From the NCBI RefSeq assembly GCF_030944625.1, contig NZ_JAUSXY010000001.1:3410001-3474000 (forward strand): a stretch of 64,000 nucleotides of DNA. Reading direction: 5' to 3'. The notes under the pieces were generated by a model that made no database searches, was not told the origin of the DNA, and saw only the letters and a list, made by a program, of their open reading frames with translations. The first letter of the stretch is position 1. Each line of letters starts with the position of its first letter. The stretch comes from Arthrobacter sp. SLBN-112. Lineage in GTDB: Bacteria; Actinomycetota; Actinomycetes; Actinomycetales; Micrococcaceae. The position numbers and the translations under genes are program-made. This document shows positions 26,280 through 35,991 of the stretch, in pieces.

Positions 26280-27609
26280 TCAGCCCACCGCGCCCCCGCC
26301 TGGCGCCAAGGGATCTCCGCGGAACTTCTGCCAGGCCGCTTCCTTCCGCGCCGCCCAGCCGCAGAGCGTTCCGCGGGCCACGATGTCCAGCAGCAATTCC
26401 GCCAACCGGTACCCGGGCTCAAGGTGTAGTGCCTCCCCCAGGTAGGCGGCCGAGTACGATCCGCGGCCACGGCACCAGGCCACCCAGCCCCTGCCGGTCA
26501 AGGCTGCAGCTCCCGCCCGTCCGCCTGGCCCTGCCAGTTGTTCGAGGACGCAGTCCAGCACGTCCAGGGCCGCCCAGTCAGGCACCTCCGGGGCGGTTCC
26601 CATCAGGATTTCGCCGTACCCGGCCGCGGGGCAACCGGCGGGGGTCAGCCCACGAGGCTCACCGTCCCGGTCCAACCGTGCGGGCGCCGTGGCTGCGTCG
26701 AGCCCCGATTTCCGCAACCGTGCTGAAGTGTCCCGCCATGTGGCCGGAGCGGCCAGCGGCGGGGACACGGCGGAATCGCCGCCGGCACCCGGATCATTGA
26801 TGTCGTCCAGGACGCCGAAATGTTCCGCCCCTGCCTCCGCCGCGTTCCTGCCCGCCGCCGCCATGACCAGGACGGCGTCGCGCCAGGTGGGAACGGCGAG
26901 GGTGGCGCGAAGGAAGGCATCGCGCTCAGCGTCCGGGATCCAGGCAGCCCCGGCAGGCCTGGCCAGGATCAATTCCCAGAAGTCGAGCACGGCGCTGAAT
27001 TGTGCCCTGTTCCGGGTCCGGGCAGCCAGTTCCTCCGTCCAGACGTCCTCCCCCCTCCAGGACGGAGGCCACATACCTGGCAAGGAGCGGCGGCCCGGGC
27101 GCGGTGCGGGTTTTCGGCGCGGCCCCGATGCTGCTGCCCCGGTACACCATCTCGGTATTCAGCATGCTGTCCCTGATCTGCTGCACCGGGCGGCCGGGCA
27201 GCGGGCAACACGAAGAATCCCGGCAAAACGCGTCCCGCCAGTACTCGTCGCCCACGAACCAGGCGTCGCGTACGGGCATGCCGGCCTGGTCCAGGACAGA
27301 TTGCACCTCGCGGACCAGTTGGTCGTACGCGGTGGGCGGTGCCGCCCCGGCGTCGGTGGTGAAGACGGCCAGCAGCGAGCCGTCGGCATCGACGTCCGAC
27401 TGCAGGTAGCGGAGGACGGCCCGGGCGAACGCGGACGGGTCCACCTGCGTTTCCAGCCCGGGAAGGTCAAGCCGCAGCGTGGCTCCCAGTGTTGTGCCGC
27501 GCAAGGTCATGGCCACGAGGCTTGATGCCGGCCAGTATCCCAACGAATGCGGGATAAAGCCGAGGATGTCTTCGGGGCCGCGCACTGTCAATCGTTCTGA
27601 AGCTGTCAT
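26280..27609 (-). pseudogene. DUF4192 family protein, frameshifted in a C6 run
   Basis: The N-terminal frame starts at ATG 27607-27609 (MTASERLTVRGPEDILGFIPHSLGYWPASSLVAMTL), the typical opening of the actinobacterial DUF4192 family, and is sound up to LLARYVASVLEG. The rest, EDVWTEELAARTRNRAQFSAVLDFWELIL onward, is in another frame that ends at 26280. The plus strand has six C at 27050-27055; five would join both parts into about 442 residues, close to the family's size. It has no signal peptide or membrane segments and an unknown function. A shift in a homopolymer is a common base-calling error, but phase variation or real decay are possible. Confidence 0.8.
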
Positions 27610-27704
27610 GGCTCCAGCATCCGCCCCCGGCAGCGCAGCGAGCAGTGGGCAGCTCAGCTATGTGGGAAACCTGTGCGGTGGAGGACCAGTGATGCCGGGC
27701 AACC

Positions 27705-29051
27705 TTAGTCGTCGGTGGGTGCCGCCTGCCGGCGGCGCGCCAGGCTCTCGCGGCGCTGCCGTGCCAGGGCGCTGCGCAGCGGCGGCACGACGATCCCCTG
27801 TGCCGCCATCTGCCGGCGCACCTTCCGCCGGGAGGCCACGATCGCGGCCGAGCCAACCGCCAGCAGTACGAACTGGACGCTCAGGGCCAGCCGGAACGGG
27901 TCCAGGCCGTACAGGGCTCCCTGCGAAAACCCGGTGGCGTAGAGCAGGTCCAGCACCAGGCCGATCAGGAAGATGGACACCAGGGCGGCAATGAAACCGC
28001 CAACGTTGACAATGCCTGTGGCAGTTCCGATCCGGTGGGCCGGATTGAAAGTCCGCGCGAAGTCGAAGCCGATCATCGAACCGGGGCCGCCGATCGCGAG
28101 GACAACCACCAGCATTGCCAGCAGCCACAGCGGGGCACGCCCCGGCAACAGCAGCACCGCAGCCCAGGCCGCGGCTGTGGTACCGGCAATGAGCAGGACC
28201 ATCGTGGAGCGACGCAGCGGGTGGCGCGAAACGAAGCGGCCAATGAACGGGCCAACGGCCATGGCGGCCGCTACGTACAGTGCCATCAGGGCCGCGACGG
28301 TCCCGGCATCCAGCCCCTGCCCGGAGATCAGGAACGGGTAGCCCCAGGTCATGGCGAACACGGTGCCACTGAACTGGATGGTGAAGTGGCTCCACATTCC
28401 CAGCCTGGTCCCGGGCTGGCGCCAGGCGCGGGCCAGCGAGACGCCGGTGGCTTTCAGCCCCTGCCGGGCATCCGGGCGTTCGGTGCCAGGGGGAACGTCC
28501 TGCAGCAGCAGGAGGACCAGCACGACGGCGAGGGCTGACATCCCGGCCAGCATCAGGAAGGCGGGGGTCCAGCCCGACAGGTGCAGGACGAAAGCGAAGG
28601 GAAGCACACTAAAGAGCTGTCCCAGCTGGCCGGACATGCCGGTCAGCTGGGTGACCAGCGGAACGCGGGACGCCGCAAACCACAGCGGGATGAGCCGGAT
28701 CACGGAGATGAAGGTCATGGCATCGCCGGCCCCCACCAGCACGCGCCCCAGGACCCCGCCCGGAATGCTTTCGGCAAAGGCAAGCTGCAACTGGCCGAGC
28801 CCCATCAGGACAGCGCCGCCGGCGATCATGGCCCGCGAGCCGAACCTGTCCACCAGCAAGCCAACGGGGATCTGCAATCCGGCGTAGACCAGCAACTGCA
28901 GGACCGTGAAGAAGGAGATAGCTGAGGCGCTGGCGTGGAAGCGCTCGGTGGCCTCAAGTCCCACCACCCCGAAGGAGGTCCGTTGCGCCACGGCCACCAG
29001 GTACCCAAAAATTCCAACGGTCCAAATAAGCCAGGCGCGGGGTGCAGTCAC
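27705..29051 (-). CDS. MFS transporter (nitrate/sugar-phosphate permease-like)
   Basis: A 448-residue membrane carrier with twelve hydrophobic segments. The loop LLVDRFGSRAMIAGG between helices 2 and 3 is the MFS signature, and GRVLVGAGDAMTFISVIRLIPLWF resembles helix 4-5 of sugar-phosphate/nitrate-type carriers. The C-terminal tail is long and rich in Arg. The start is GTG 29049-29051, 51 bases after the stop of the PAC2 gene, so co-transcription with it is possible. The substrate cannot be named from the sequence. Confidence 0.85.
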   Translation of the reverse strand: MTAPRAWLIWTVGIFGYLVAVAQRTSFGVVGLEATERFHASASAISFFTVLQLLVYAGLQIPVGLLVDRFGSRAMIAGGAVLMGLGQLQLAFAESIPGGVLGRVLVGAGDAMTFISVIRLIPLWFAASRVPLVTQLTGMSGQLGQLFSVLPFAFVLHLSGWTPAFLMLAGMSALAVVLVLLLLQDVPPGTERPDARQGLKATGVSLARAWRQPGTRLGMWSHFTIQFSGTVFAMTWGYPFLISGQGLDAGTVAALMALYVAAAMAVGPFIGRFVSRHPLRRSTMVLLIAGTTAAAWAAVLLLPGRAPLWLLAMLVVVLAIGGPGSMIGFDFARTFNPAHRIGTATGIVNVGGFIAALVSIFLIGLVLDLLYATGFSQGALYGLDPFRLALSVQFVLLAVGSAAIVASRRKVRRQMAAQGIVVPPLRSALARQRRESLARRRQAAPTDD

Positions 29052-29102
29052 ATGTTCATTATGCCCGGACCGGGCCGGCTCCCCTGAAGCCGTGACGCGC
29101 CG

Positions 29103-30041
29103 CTACGGCCTTGGATTTTCCCTGGCCAGGTAAGCCTCCACCGCAGCGCCGAGGTCGTCGGCGTCGGGAAGCTCGTCGTTCTCGTTGGCCAGGAGCGAAC
29201 GCCGCACCATGCCGTCCGACTTCTCGTCGTAGCGCGTTTCAAGGCGGGAAACCACCTGCTGGACTTCCTCGGAGGCCTCGATCTGCTCGGCGATCTGGCG
29301 GCTGACGTCGCGGCCCGATTCACGCAGCCTGTCGGTGGGCAGCATGAGCGAGGTCGCAGCACCCAGATATTCGAGGCCGGCGACGGCAGCCGTGGGGTAC
29401 TCGGCCTCGGCGAGATAGTGCGGAACGTGGATGACGTAACCGGCGACGTTGCGTCCGGCTTCGACGAGGCGCAGCTCCAGGATGTGGCCGACGGCGGCCG
29501 GAACTTCCACCGTGGGCTTCCACACCGAGATGCCTTCGATCAGCTCAGGCCGGTTTCCGTGCACGGTGACGCCAACGGGACGGGTATGCGGAACCGGCAT
29601 GGGGATCGAGTGGATCCACGTGACCAGGTTGACATCGAGTTTCTCCACGATGTTCACCACGGCGCGGGCAAACCGCTCCCATTGCAGGTCCGGTTCGAAT
29701 CCTGCCAGGAGGAGGAACGGCTTTCCCAGGCCGTCAACGAGGCGGTAGAGGGCCAGCCGGGGCTCCTGGTAGTCCTGGATATGGTCTTCCACGAAGCTCA
29801 GGTGCGGCCGGCGGGACCGGTAGTCGATCAGCTGGTCGGCGTCGAAGACGGCGACGGGCTGGGCATCGAGGGTGTCCAGCAGCTCGGCGTTGATCTGCTT
29901 CACCACGTGGCCTGCGTCGGCGAAACCGGTGAATCCCATGACCATGTTCAGCCCCTGGAGGTCGGGGCTGTGGAACAGCTCGATGTTGCTGGCGTAGAGC
30001 GCGTCGGGGTCCAGCAGGGAGCCGGAAATCCGTTCAAGCAC
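29103..30041 (-). CDS. PAC2 (proteasome assembly chaperone) family protein
   Basis: A 312-residue protein of the PAC2 fold, with blocks VMGFTGFADAGHVVKQINAELL, LLAGFEPDLQWERFA and VTVHGNRPELIEG that recur in the actinobacterial members. The C-terminus is acidic and helical. The family name comes from proteasome assembly chaperones; in bacteria the role is not settled. The start is a GTG at 30039-30041 with GAAAGGA upstream. It is divergent from pepA, with 256 bases between, which may hold both promoters. Confidence 0.85.
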   Translation of the reverse strand: MLERISGSLLDPDALYASNIELFHSPDLQGLNMVMGFTGFADAGHVVKQINAELLDTLDAQPVAVFDADQLIDYRSRRPHLSFVEDHIQDYQEPRLALYRLVDGLGKPFLLLAGFEPDLQWERFARAVVNIVEKLDVNLVTWIHSIPMPVPHTRPVGVTVHGNRPELIEGISVWKPTVEVPAAVGHILELRLVEAGRNVAGYVIHVPHYLAEAEYPTAAVAGLEYLGAATSLMLPTDRLRESGRDVSRQIAEQIEASEEVQQVVSRLETRYDEKSDGMVRRSLLANENDELPDADDLGAAVEAYLARENPRP

Positions 30042-30297
30042 GGCGTGTTCCTTTCAGCGGTTCAGGTGGACATCTTGCATAACGCGGCGGGGGTTCCGGG
30101 CATTCCGACACCACGTGTGGCGCACATCTCAGGAAATTCTCCCGCCATGGTGCGGAAGGGCTACGATCGGAACTGGCCTGCCAGGCGGGCTTGCACGCAC
30201 CCGGAGCGGTCCAACAACGGCCGGAGCCGGGCCACCATGGCAGAGCGCCCAACATGCATCCCTGCCCGAACGTTTCGAGAATTGAGGACTCATCCCT

Positions 30298-31821
30298 GTG
30301 GTCAAGAATACTGAAATCAACCTTAGTACCGTCTCGCGGGACTTGAAGAAGAGCCCCAGCGATGCAGTGGTCATCGGGGTGGGGCAGGGAACCGACGGAC
30401 CCGTCCTCTTGGACAACCCGTTGACGGCAAAGTCCGCTGAAGCCATCACGGACTCCCTCAAGGCGCTCGGCGTCACCGGAGCCGCAGACCAGCTGGTGCG
30501 CCTGCCGGGCCTGCCCGAAACCGGAGCCGGAATCCTGGTCCTCGCCGGCGTGGGCAAGGTCGCGGCCATGGAGCCTCTGTCTGGCGAGTCGCTTCGCCGC
30601 GCCGCGGGCTCGGCGGTCCGGCAGCTTGCGGGCCTGGCCACAGTCACCTTGGCGTTTCCGACGGCGACGGTGCAGGACGTCGCGGCTGTCGCCGAGGGTG
30701 CAGCGCTGGGCGCCTATGCCTTTACCGAGTTCCGGTCTTCAACGGACGGGCTTAAGGATCCCGTCCGCAATGCCGTGATCTTCACCGAGCTGGCCGGCAA
30801 CGGCGGTGTGGACTCCGCGCTGAAGCGGGCCGGCCTGGTGGCCAAGGCAGTGAACGCAACACGGTCCCTGGTCAACACCCCGCCCAGCCACCTGTACCCG
30901 GAATCGTTCGCAGAGGCCGCCAAGGACCTGGCCAAGGGCCTGCCCGTGAAGGTGACCGTGTGGGACGAAAAGCGCCTGGAAAAGGAAGGCTTCGGCGGCA
31001 TCATGGGCGTTGGCAAGGGCTCCTCGCGCCAGCCGCGGCTGGTCAAGGTCGAGTACTCCCCCGCCAAGGCCACGTCGAAGATCGCGCTCGTCGGCAAGGG
31101 CATCACGTTCGATACCGGCGGTATTTCCCTCAAGCCGGCCTTGAACATGGGCGACATGAAGAGCGACATGGCGGGGGCCGCCGTCGTCCTTAACACTGTC
31201 CTGGCCATCGCCGGGCTGGGCCTGCCCGTGAAGGCGACCGCCTGGCTGTGCATCGCCGAGAACATGCCCGGCGGTAGCGCCTCCCGCCCCGCCGATGTCC
31301 TGACCATGTTCGGCGGCAAGACCGTGGAAGTGCTTAATACGGATGCCGAAGGCCGCCTGGTCATGGCGGACGGCATCGTCGCCGCCAGCGGCGAATACCC
31401 GGACGCCATTATCGACGTCGCCACCCTCACCGGCGCGCAGCTCATTGCACTCGGCAACCGTACCGCCGGCATCATGGGCTCGGACAGCGTCACGGGCCCG
31501 CTCAAGGCTGCGGCCGACCGCGCAGGCGAACTGGTCTGGCCCATGCCCCTGCCGGAGGAACTGCGCCCCAGCCTGGACTCCCAGGTGGCGGACCTTGCCA
31601 ACATCGGCGAACGGCATGGCGGAATGATGACAGCGGCGGTGTTCCTGCGCGAGTTCGTGGGTAAGGACAAGGCGGGCGCACAAATCCCCTGGGCGCACAT
31701 CGACATTGCCGGGCCGTCGTTCAATAACGGCAGCCCGTACGGCTACACCCACAAGCAGGGCACCGGCTGCACCGTCCGGACCCTGGTTGCGTACGTCGAG
31801 GACATCCTCGCCGCGGCCTGA
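30298..31821 (+). CDS. pepA: Leucyl aminopeptidase (M17)
   Basis: A 507-residue cytosolic aminopeptidase that removes N-terminal residues from peptides using two metal ions. The C-terminal catalytic domain shows GKGITFDTGGISLKPA (metal-binding Lys and Asp) with GDMKSDMAGAA just after, and NTDAEGRLVMAD, the M17 signature with Asp, Glu and the catalytic Arg. The N-terminal macro-like domain, about residues 1-160, is less conserved. The start GTG at 30298 follows TTGAGGA at about ten bases. A strong hairpin follows the gene, so it is probably a single transcription unit. Confidence 0.93.
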   Translation: MVKNTEINLSTVSRDLKKSPSDAVVIGVGQGTDGPVLLDNPLTAKSAEAITDSLKALGVTGAADQLVRLPGLPETGAGILVLAGVGKVAAMEPLSGESLRRAAGSAVRQLAGLATVTLAFPTATVQDVAAVAEGAALGAYAFTEFRSSTDGLKDPVRNAVIFTELAGNGGVDSALKRAGLVAKAVNATRSLVNTPPSHLYPESFAEAAKDLAKGLPVKVTVWDEKRLEKEGFGGIMGVGKGSSRQPRLVKVEYSPAKATSKIALVGKGITFDTGGISLKPALNMGDMKSDMAGAAVVLNTVLAIAGLGLPVKATAWLCIAENMPGGSASRPADVLTMFGGKTVEVLNTDAEGRLVMADGIVAASGEYPDAIIDVATLTGAQLIALGNRTAGIMGSDSVTGPLKAAADRAGELVWPMPLPEELRPSLDSQVADLANIGERHGGMMTAAVFLREFVGKDKAGAQIPWAHIDIAGPSFNNGSPYGYTHKQGTGCTVRTLVAYVEDILAAA

Positions 31822-31842
31822 TCAAGGGCTGGTGCACGGTGC

Positions 31843-31889
31843 CACGCGGCTTTGCGGCGGGGGTGATCCCTCCACCACAAAGCCGCGTG
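31843..31889 (+). terminator. Hairpin after pepA
   Basis: CACGCGGCTTTG pairs perfectly with CAAAGCCGCGTG, and GTG/CAC extends the stem beyond one mismatch. No T-run follows. It lies 22 bases after the pepA stop. Confidence 0.65.
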
Positions 31890-31941
31890 ACACTGGCCAC
31901 AAGCGCTCCACAAACGCGCCGCCAAGGTGGAGCATGGATAG

Positions 31942-31963
31942 GTGGTTCGCTAAGGTGAACCAC
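31942..31963. promoter_or_regulatory. Inverted repeat upstream of lpdA, possible operator
   Basis: GTGGTTC-N8-GAACCAC, 112 bases before the lpdA start. The spacing suits a dimeric regulator, but I cannot match it to a known one. Confidence 0.4.
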
Positions 31964-32075
31964 GGTAGTCACAAATGCAAGAGAGTTGCCCTGCTGACAT
32001 AATCACGGCAGTGCAAGTTCCAAGACCAGATGATGCGCGCTGATCGCGTCATCGTTCACGCGAGGGAGCGTTTTA

Positions 32076-33458
32076 GTGGCCGATCAGGCAACTGCGCAAG
32101 AATTCGACATCCTGGTACTCGGTGGCGGCAGCGGCGGGTACGCCGCGGCGCTGCGGGCGGTACAGCTGGGCCTTACCGTCGGCCTCGTGGAGAAGGGCAA
32201 GCTGGGCGGCACCTGCCTCCACAACGGCTGCATCCCCACCAAGGCCCTGCTGCACTCAGCGGAGCTGGCCGACCACGCCCGTGACTCCGCCAAGTACGGC
32301 GTGAACGTCACCCTCGACAGCATCGACATCAACGCTGTCAACGCCTACAAGGACGGCATTATCGCCGGCAAATACAAGGGCCTGCAGGGACTCATCAAGT
32401 CCAAGGGCATCACCGTCATCGAGGGCGAAGGCAAGCTGCAGGGCACAGACACCGTCGTCGTGAACGGCACCGCCTACAAGGGCAAGAACATCGTCCTGGC
32501 CACCGGCTCATACTCCCGCACCCTGCCCGGCCTGGAAATCGGCGGCAAGGTCATCACGTCGGACCAGGCCCTCACCATGGACTACATCCCCAAGAGCGCC
32601 ATCATCCTCGGCGGCGGCGTCATCGGCGTCGAATTCGCCTCGGTCTGGAAGTCGTTCGGCGTGGACGTCACCATCGTCGAAGGACTCCCCTCCCTCGTTC
32701 CCAACGAGGACGCGACCATCGTGAAGAACTTCGAGCGCGCCTTCAAGAAGCGCGGCATCAAGTTCTCCACCGGCATTTTCTTCCAGGGCGTCGAGCAGAA
32801 TGACGACGGCGTGAAGGTCACCCTCGTGGACGGCAAGACCTTCGAAGCCGACCTGCTGCTGGTGGCCGTTGGCCGCGGCCCCGTCACCGCCAACCTGGGC
32901 TACGAGGACGCCGGCATCACCATTGACCGCGGCTTCGTGATCACCAACGAGCGCCTGCACACGGGCGTCGGCAACATCTACGCCGTGGGCGACATTGTTC
33001 CCGGCGTGCAGCTGGCGCACCGCGGTTACCAGCAGGGCATCTTCGTTGCCGAGGAAATCGCGGGCCTGAAGCCGGTGGTCGTTGAGGACATCAACATCCC
33101 CAAGGTCACCTACTCCGAACCCGAAATCGCCACCGTTGGCTACACCGAAAAGGCTGCCAAGGAAAAGTTCGGCGAAGACCAGGTGCAGACGCAGGAGTAC
33201 AACCTCGCCGGCAACGGCAAGAGCTCCATCCTGGGCACCTCCGGTCTGGTCAAGCTGGTCCGCCAGAAGGACGGCCCCGTGGTGGGTGTCCACATGATCG
33301 GTGCACGCATGGGCGAGCAGGTGGGCGAGGCCCAGCTGATCGTGAACTGGGAAGCCTACCCGGAGGACGTGGCCCAGCTGGTGCACGCCCACCCCACCCA
33401 GAACGAGGCCCTCGGCGAAGCCCACCTGGCGCTGGCCGGCAAGCCGCTGCACGGCTGA
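32076..33458 (+). CDS. lpdA: Dihydrolipoyl dehydrogenase
   Basis: A 460-residue FAD enzyme (E3) that reoxidises dihydrolipoyl groups of 2-oxoacid dehydrogenase complexes with NAD+. It shows the FAD motif LVLGGGSGGYAAALRA, the redox pair Cys47/Cys52 in GGTCLHNGCIPTK, the NAD motif IILGGGVIGVEFAS, AVGDI before the FAD end, and the C-terminal HAHPTQNEALGEA with the catalytic His. The start is GTG 32076 with GAGGGAG upstream. The next gene is sucB, 114 bases on, with lipB and lipA further down, so a shared job in lipoate-dependent metabolism is clear. Confidence 0.95.
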   Translation: MADQATAQEFDILVLGGGSGGYAAALRAVQLGLTVGLVEKGKLGGTCLHNGCIPTKALLHSAELADHARDSAKYGVNVTLDSIDINAVNAYKDGIIAGKYKGLQGLIKSKGITVIEGEGKLQGTDTVVVNGTAYKGKNIVLATGSYSRTLPGLEIGGKVITSDQALTMDYIPKSAIILGGGVIGVEFASVWKSFGVDVTIVEGLPSLVPNEDATIVKNFERAFKKRGIKFSTGIFFQGVEQNDDGVKVTLVDGKTFEADLLLVAVGRGPVTANLGYEDAGITIDRGFVITNERLHTGVGNIYAVGDIVPGVQLAHRGYQQGIFVAEEIAGLKPVVVEDINIPKVTYSEPEIATVGYTEKAAKEKFGEDQVQTQEYNLAGNGKSSILGTSGLVKLVRQKDGPVVGVHMIGARMGEQVGEAQLIVNWEAYPEDVAQLVHAHPTQNEALGEAHLALAGKPLHG

Positions 33459-33482
33459 TTTTCCACAGTATTACCAGGCCCG

Positions 33483-33511
33483 GTGCACCCGGCCGCGCAG
33501 ACCGGGTGCAC
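33483..33511 (+). terminator. Hairpin between lpdA and sucB
   Basis: GTGCACCCGG and CCGGGTGCAC form a perfect 10-bp stem with a nine-base loop. There is no T-run, so it might reduce rather than end transcription into sucB. Confidence 0.5.
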
Positions 33512-33572
33512 TAGGCTTCCACCATGGCAGCAATCATTCGCACTAAAGATCAATAAGGAGAACGGGGACGAC

Positions 33573-35318
33573 ATGTCTGAATCCGTTAACTTGCCCGCCC
33601 TCGGTGAGAGTGTCACCGAAGGAACCGTCACCCGCTGGCTCAAGCAGGTAGGTGACCGGGTAGAGGTGGACGAGCCGCTGCTCGAAGTCTCCACCGACAA
33701 AGTAGACACTGAAATCCCCTCTCCTGTAGCTGGCGTGATTGAAGAAATCCTGGTCGCTGAAGATGAGACCGCCGAGGTAGGCGCACCGCTGGTGCGTATT
33801 GGCGACGGCTCCGGCGGCAGTTCCGCGCCTGCCGAAGAAGCACCCGCCCAGGAAGCCCCCGCGCAGGAAGCTCCAGCCCAGGCTGAGGCGGCCCCCGCGC
33901 AGGAAGCACCTGCCGAGGAAGCTCCCGTCCAGGCAGCACCGGCTGCCGGCGGCGGCGACAGCCACGAGGTCACACTGCCCGCGCTGGGCGAAAGCGTCAC
34001 CGAAGGCACCGTCACCCGCTGGCTGAAGGCCGTGGGCGACTCCGTTGAGGTGGACGAGCCGCTGCTGGAAGTTTCCACTGACAAGGTGGACACCGAGATT
34101 CCGTCTCCGGTGGCAGGCACCCTGCAGGAAATCCGGGTCAACGAGGACGAGACCGCCGAGGTTGGCTCCGTGCTCGCCGTTATCGGCTCCGGTGCTCCCG
34201 CTGCTGCGGCCCCGGCTCCGGCTGCCGCACCCGCACCCGAGGCCCCCAAGCAGGAGGCCCCCAAGCAGGAAGCCCCCAAGCAGGAAGCTCCTGCTCAGGC
34301 CGCAGCTCCCGGCCCTGCTGCTGCTCCCGCGCCGGCTGCCGCACCTGCTGCTCCGGCAGCCCAGGAGGCAGCCCCGGCCGGTGGCTCCGAGTCCGGCTAT
34401 GTCACCCCCCTGGTCCGCAAGCTGGCCAACCAGCACGGCGTTGACATCTCCTCGCTGTCCGGCACCGGCGTCGGCGGCCGCATCCGCAAGCAGGACGTCA
34501 TTGCCGCGGCAGAGGCAAAAGCCGCTCCCGCCGCAAGTCCGGCCGCAGCCCCTGCAGCGTCCGCTCCGGCCGCTTCCGGTGCTGCTGCCTCCTCCCTGCG
34601 CGGCACCAGCCAGAAGGCTCCCCGCATCCGCCAGGTCATCGCCCGGCGCATGCGTGAATCGCTGGAGATCTCCACGCAGCTGACCCAGGTCCATGAGGTG
34701 GACATGACCAAGGTCGCCAAGCTGCGTGCCCGGGCCAAGAACTCCTTCCAGGCCCAGAACGGTGTCAAGCTGACGTTCCTGCCCTTCATCGCCAAGGCCG
34801 TGGCCGAGGCCCTCAAGCAGCACCCGAAGCTCAACGCTGCGTACGACGAGGAAAAGCAGGAAATCACTTACCACAACGCCGAGCACCTGGCGATCGCCGT
34901 CGACACCGACAAGGGCCTGCTGGTACCGGTCATCGCCGATGCCGGCAACCTGAACCTTGCAGGACTGGCAGGCAAGATCGCGGATGTCGCTTCCCGCACC
35001 CGCGACGGCAAGATCGGCCCGGACGAGCTGTCCGGCGGCACGTTCAGCATCACCAACATCGGTTCCGTTGGCGCCCTGTTCGACACCCCGATCATCAACC
35101 AGCCGCAGGTGGGCATCCTGGGCACCGGCGCCATCGTCAAGCGGGCCGTTGTGGTTGCGGACGAGAACGGTGACGACTCGATCGCCATCCGCTCCATGAT
35201 GTACCTTTCCCTGACGTACGACCACCGCCTGGTGGACGGCGCCGACGCGGGCCGTTTCCTCCAGACCTTGAAGGCACGCCTGGAAGAGGGCGCCTTCGAA
35301 GCGGACCTGGGGCTGTAA
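33573..35318 (+). CDS. sucB: 2-oxoglutarate dehydrogenase E2 (dihydrolipoyl succinyltransferase)
   Basis: A 581-residue E2 with two lipoyl domains (lipoyl Lys43 and Lys171, each in [17 protein letters not shown]), Ala/Pro linkers with an APKQE repeat, a peripheral subunit-binding domain at about 275-312 ([19 protein letters not shown]) and a C-terminal acyltransferase with the catalytic DHRLVDG motif. I start at ATG 33573, since AAGGAG and a second purine run precede it and [17 protein letters not shown] is the usual N-terminus; the open frame goes further upstream. An E2 of pyruvate dehydrogenase or a shared E2 is possible: in actinobacteria this type can serve both complexes. lpdA precedes it. 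Confidence 0.9.
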   Translation: MSESVNLPALGESVTEGTVTRWLKQVGDRVEVDEPLLEVSTDKVDTEIPSPVAGVIEEILVAEDETAEVGAPLVRIGDGSGGSSAPAEEAPAQEAPAQEAPAQAEAAPAQEAPAEEAPVQAAPAAGGGDSHEVTLPALGESVTEGTVTRWLKAVGDSVEVDEPLLEVSTDKVDTEIPSPVAGTLQEIRVNEDETAEVGSVLAVIGSGAPAAAAPAPAAAPAPEAPKQEAPKQEAPKQEAPAQAAAPGPAAAPAPAAAPAAPAAQEAAPAGGSESGYVTPLVRKLANQHGVDISSLSGTGVGGRIRKQDVIAAAEAKAAPAASPAAAPAASAPAASGAAASSLRGTSQKAPRIRQVIARRMRESLEISTQLTQVHEVDMTKVAKLRARAKNSFQAQNGVKLTFLPFIAKAVAEALKQHPKLNAAYDEEKQEITYHNAEHLAIAVDTDKGLLVPVIADAGNLNLAGLAGKIADVASRTRDGKIGPDELSGGTFSITNIGSVGALFDTPIINQPQVGILGTGAIVKRAVVVADENGDDSIAIRSMMYLSLTYDHRLVDGADAGRFLQTLKARLEEGAFEADLGL

Positions 35319-35335
35319 CGCCGCCGGATTCAACG

Positions 35336-35384
35336 ACGGCGGTGCCGGCGTGGGTGGGAAACCGCCCGCTGCCGGCGCCGCCGT
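35336..35384 (+). terminator. Terminator after sucB
   Basis: ACGGCGGTGCCGGC pairs with GCCGGCGCCGCCGT over 14 bases with one G-T pair; CGCCGTTT follows. Confidence 0.7.
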
Positions 35385-35472
35385 CGCCGTTTAACCCGGC
35401 GCACTATACCTGCCGCCCGGCGCCAGCGTGGTTTTGCTACGTGGCGTAGAACTGACTGGCTAAGCTGGGTCC

Positions 35473-35841
35473 ATGACCATACTTTTCTACATCCTGCTTT
35501 TCCTGCACATCGTCGGCGCCTCCATGGTGGTGGGTATCTGGATCGCCAACATGAAGACGCCCTCGGTCCACCCCCGTCAGCGTGACGGTGCCTTCGTCCA
35601 GTTGATAACCGGCATCGCCATGATGGGGCTCCTTCCGGTCCTCCACGGCCAGAACCCGGCCGAGTTCGATCCGAACTACGCCAAGCTGGGCATCAAGTTC
35701 GCTGTCGGCCTCGTGGTGGCAGTCCTGGCCGTCATTGGGACACGCAAGGTGAAGAACGGTCAGCCCGTCTCCACCGGCCTCGCCCACGGCGTGGGCGGCC
35801 TGGCCCTGGTCAACGTGGCCATCGCCACCATCTGGCAGTAA
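35473..35841 (+). CDS. Small integral membrane protein
   Basis: A 122-residue protein with about four hydrophobic helices (MTILFYILLFLHIVGASMVVGIWIA, FVQLITGIAMMGLLPVL, FAVGLVVAVLAVIG, and a C-terminal ALVNVAIATIW). An early His and a polar middle stretch are visible, but no known motif. The ATG at 35473 follows a short leader. It sits alone between sucB and an OsmC-type gene. I cannot name a function. Confidence 0.75.
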   Translation: MTILFYILLFLHIVGASMVVGIWIANMKTPSVHPRQRDGAFVQLITGIAMMGLLPVLHGQNPAEFDPNYAKLGIKFAVGLVVAVLAVIGTRKVKNGQPVSTGLAHGVGGLALVNVAIATIWQ

Positions 35842-35991
35842 GCCCGCAGGAGCCGGCGCGTCCGGCCGTCCGGTCATAATCCTCTGAGAGCGGACAACCC
35901 GTGCACCCGGCAGGCGTGGTCCCTAGGATGGGAAACAGCGGGCCCGGCCGCGGGTGCCCGGCCCGAAATCGAATCGACGTTGAGGAGTGAC

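Noticed and set aside
29685..29712. GGTTCGAATCC resembling a tRNA T-loop
   Set aside because: It lies inside the PAC2 coding sequence, and no acceptor, D or anticodon arms can be formed around it.
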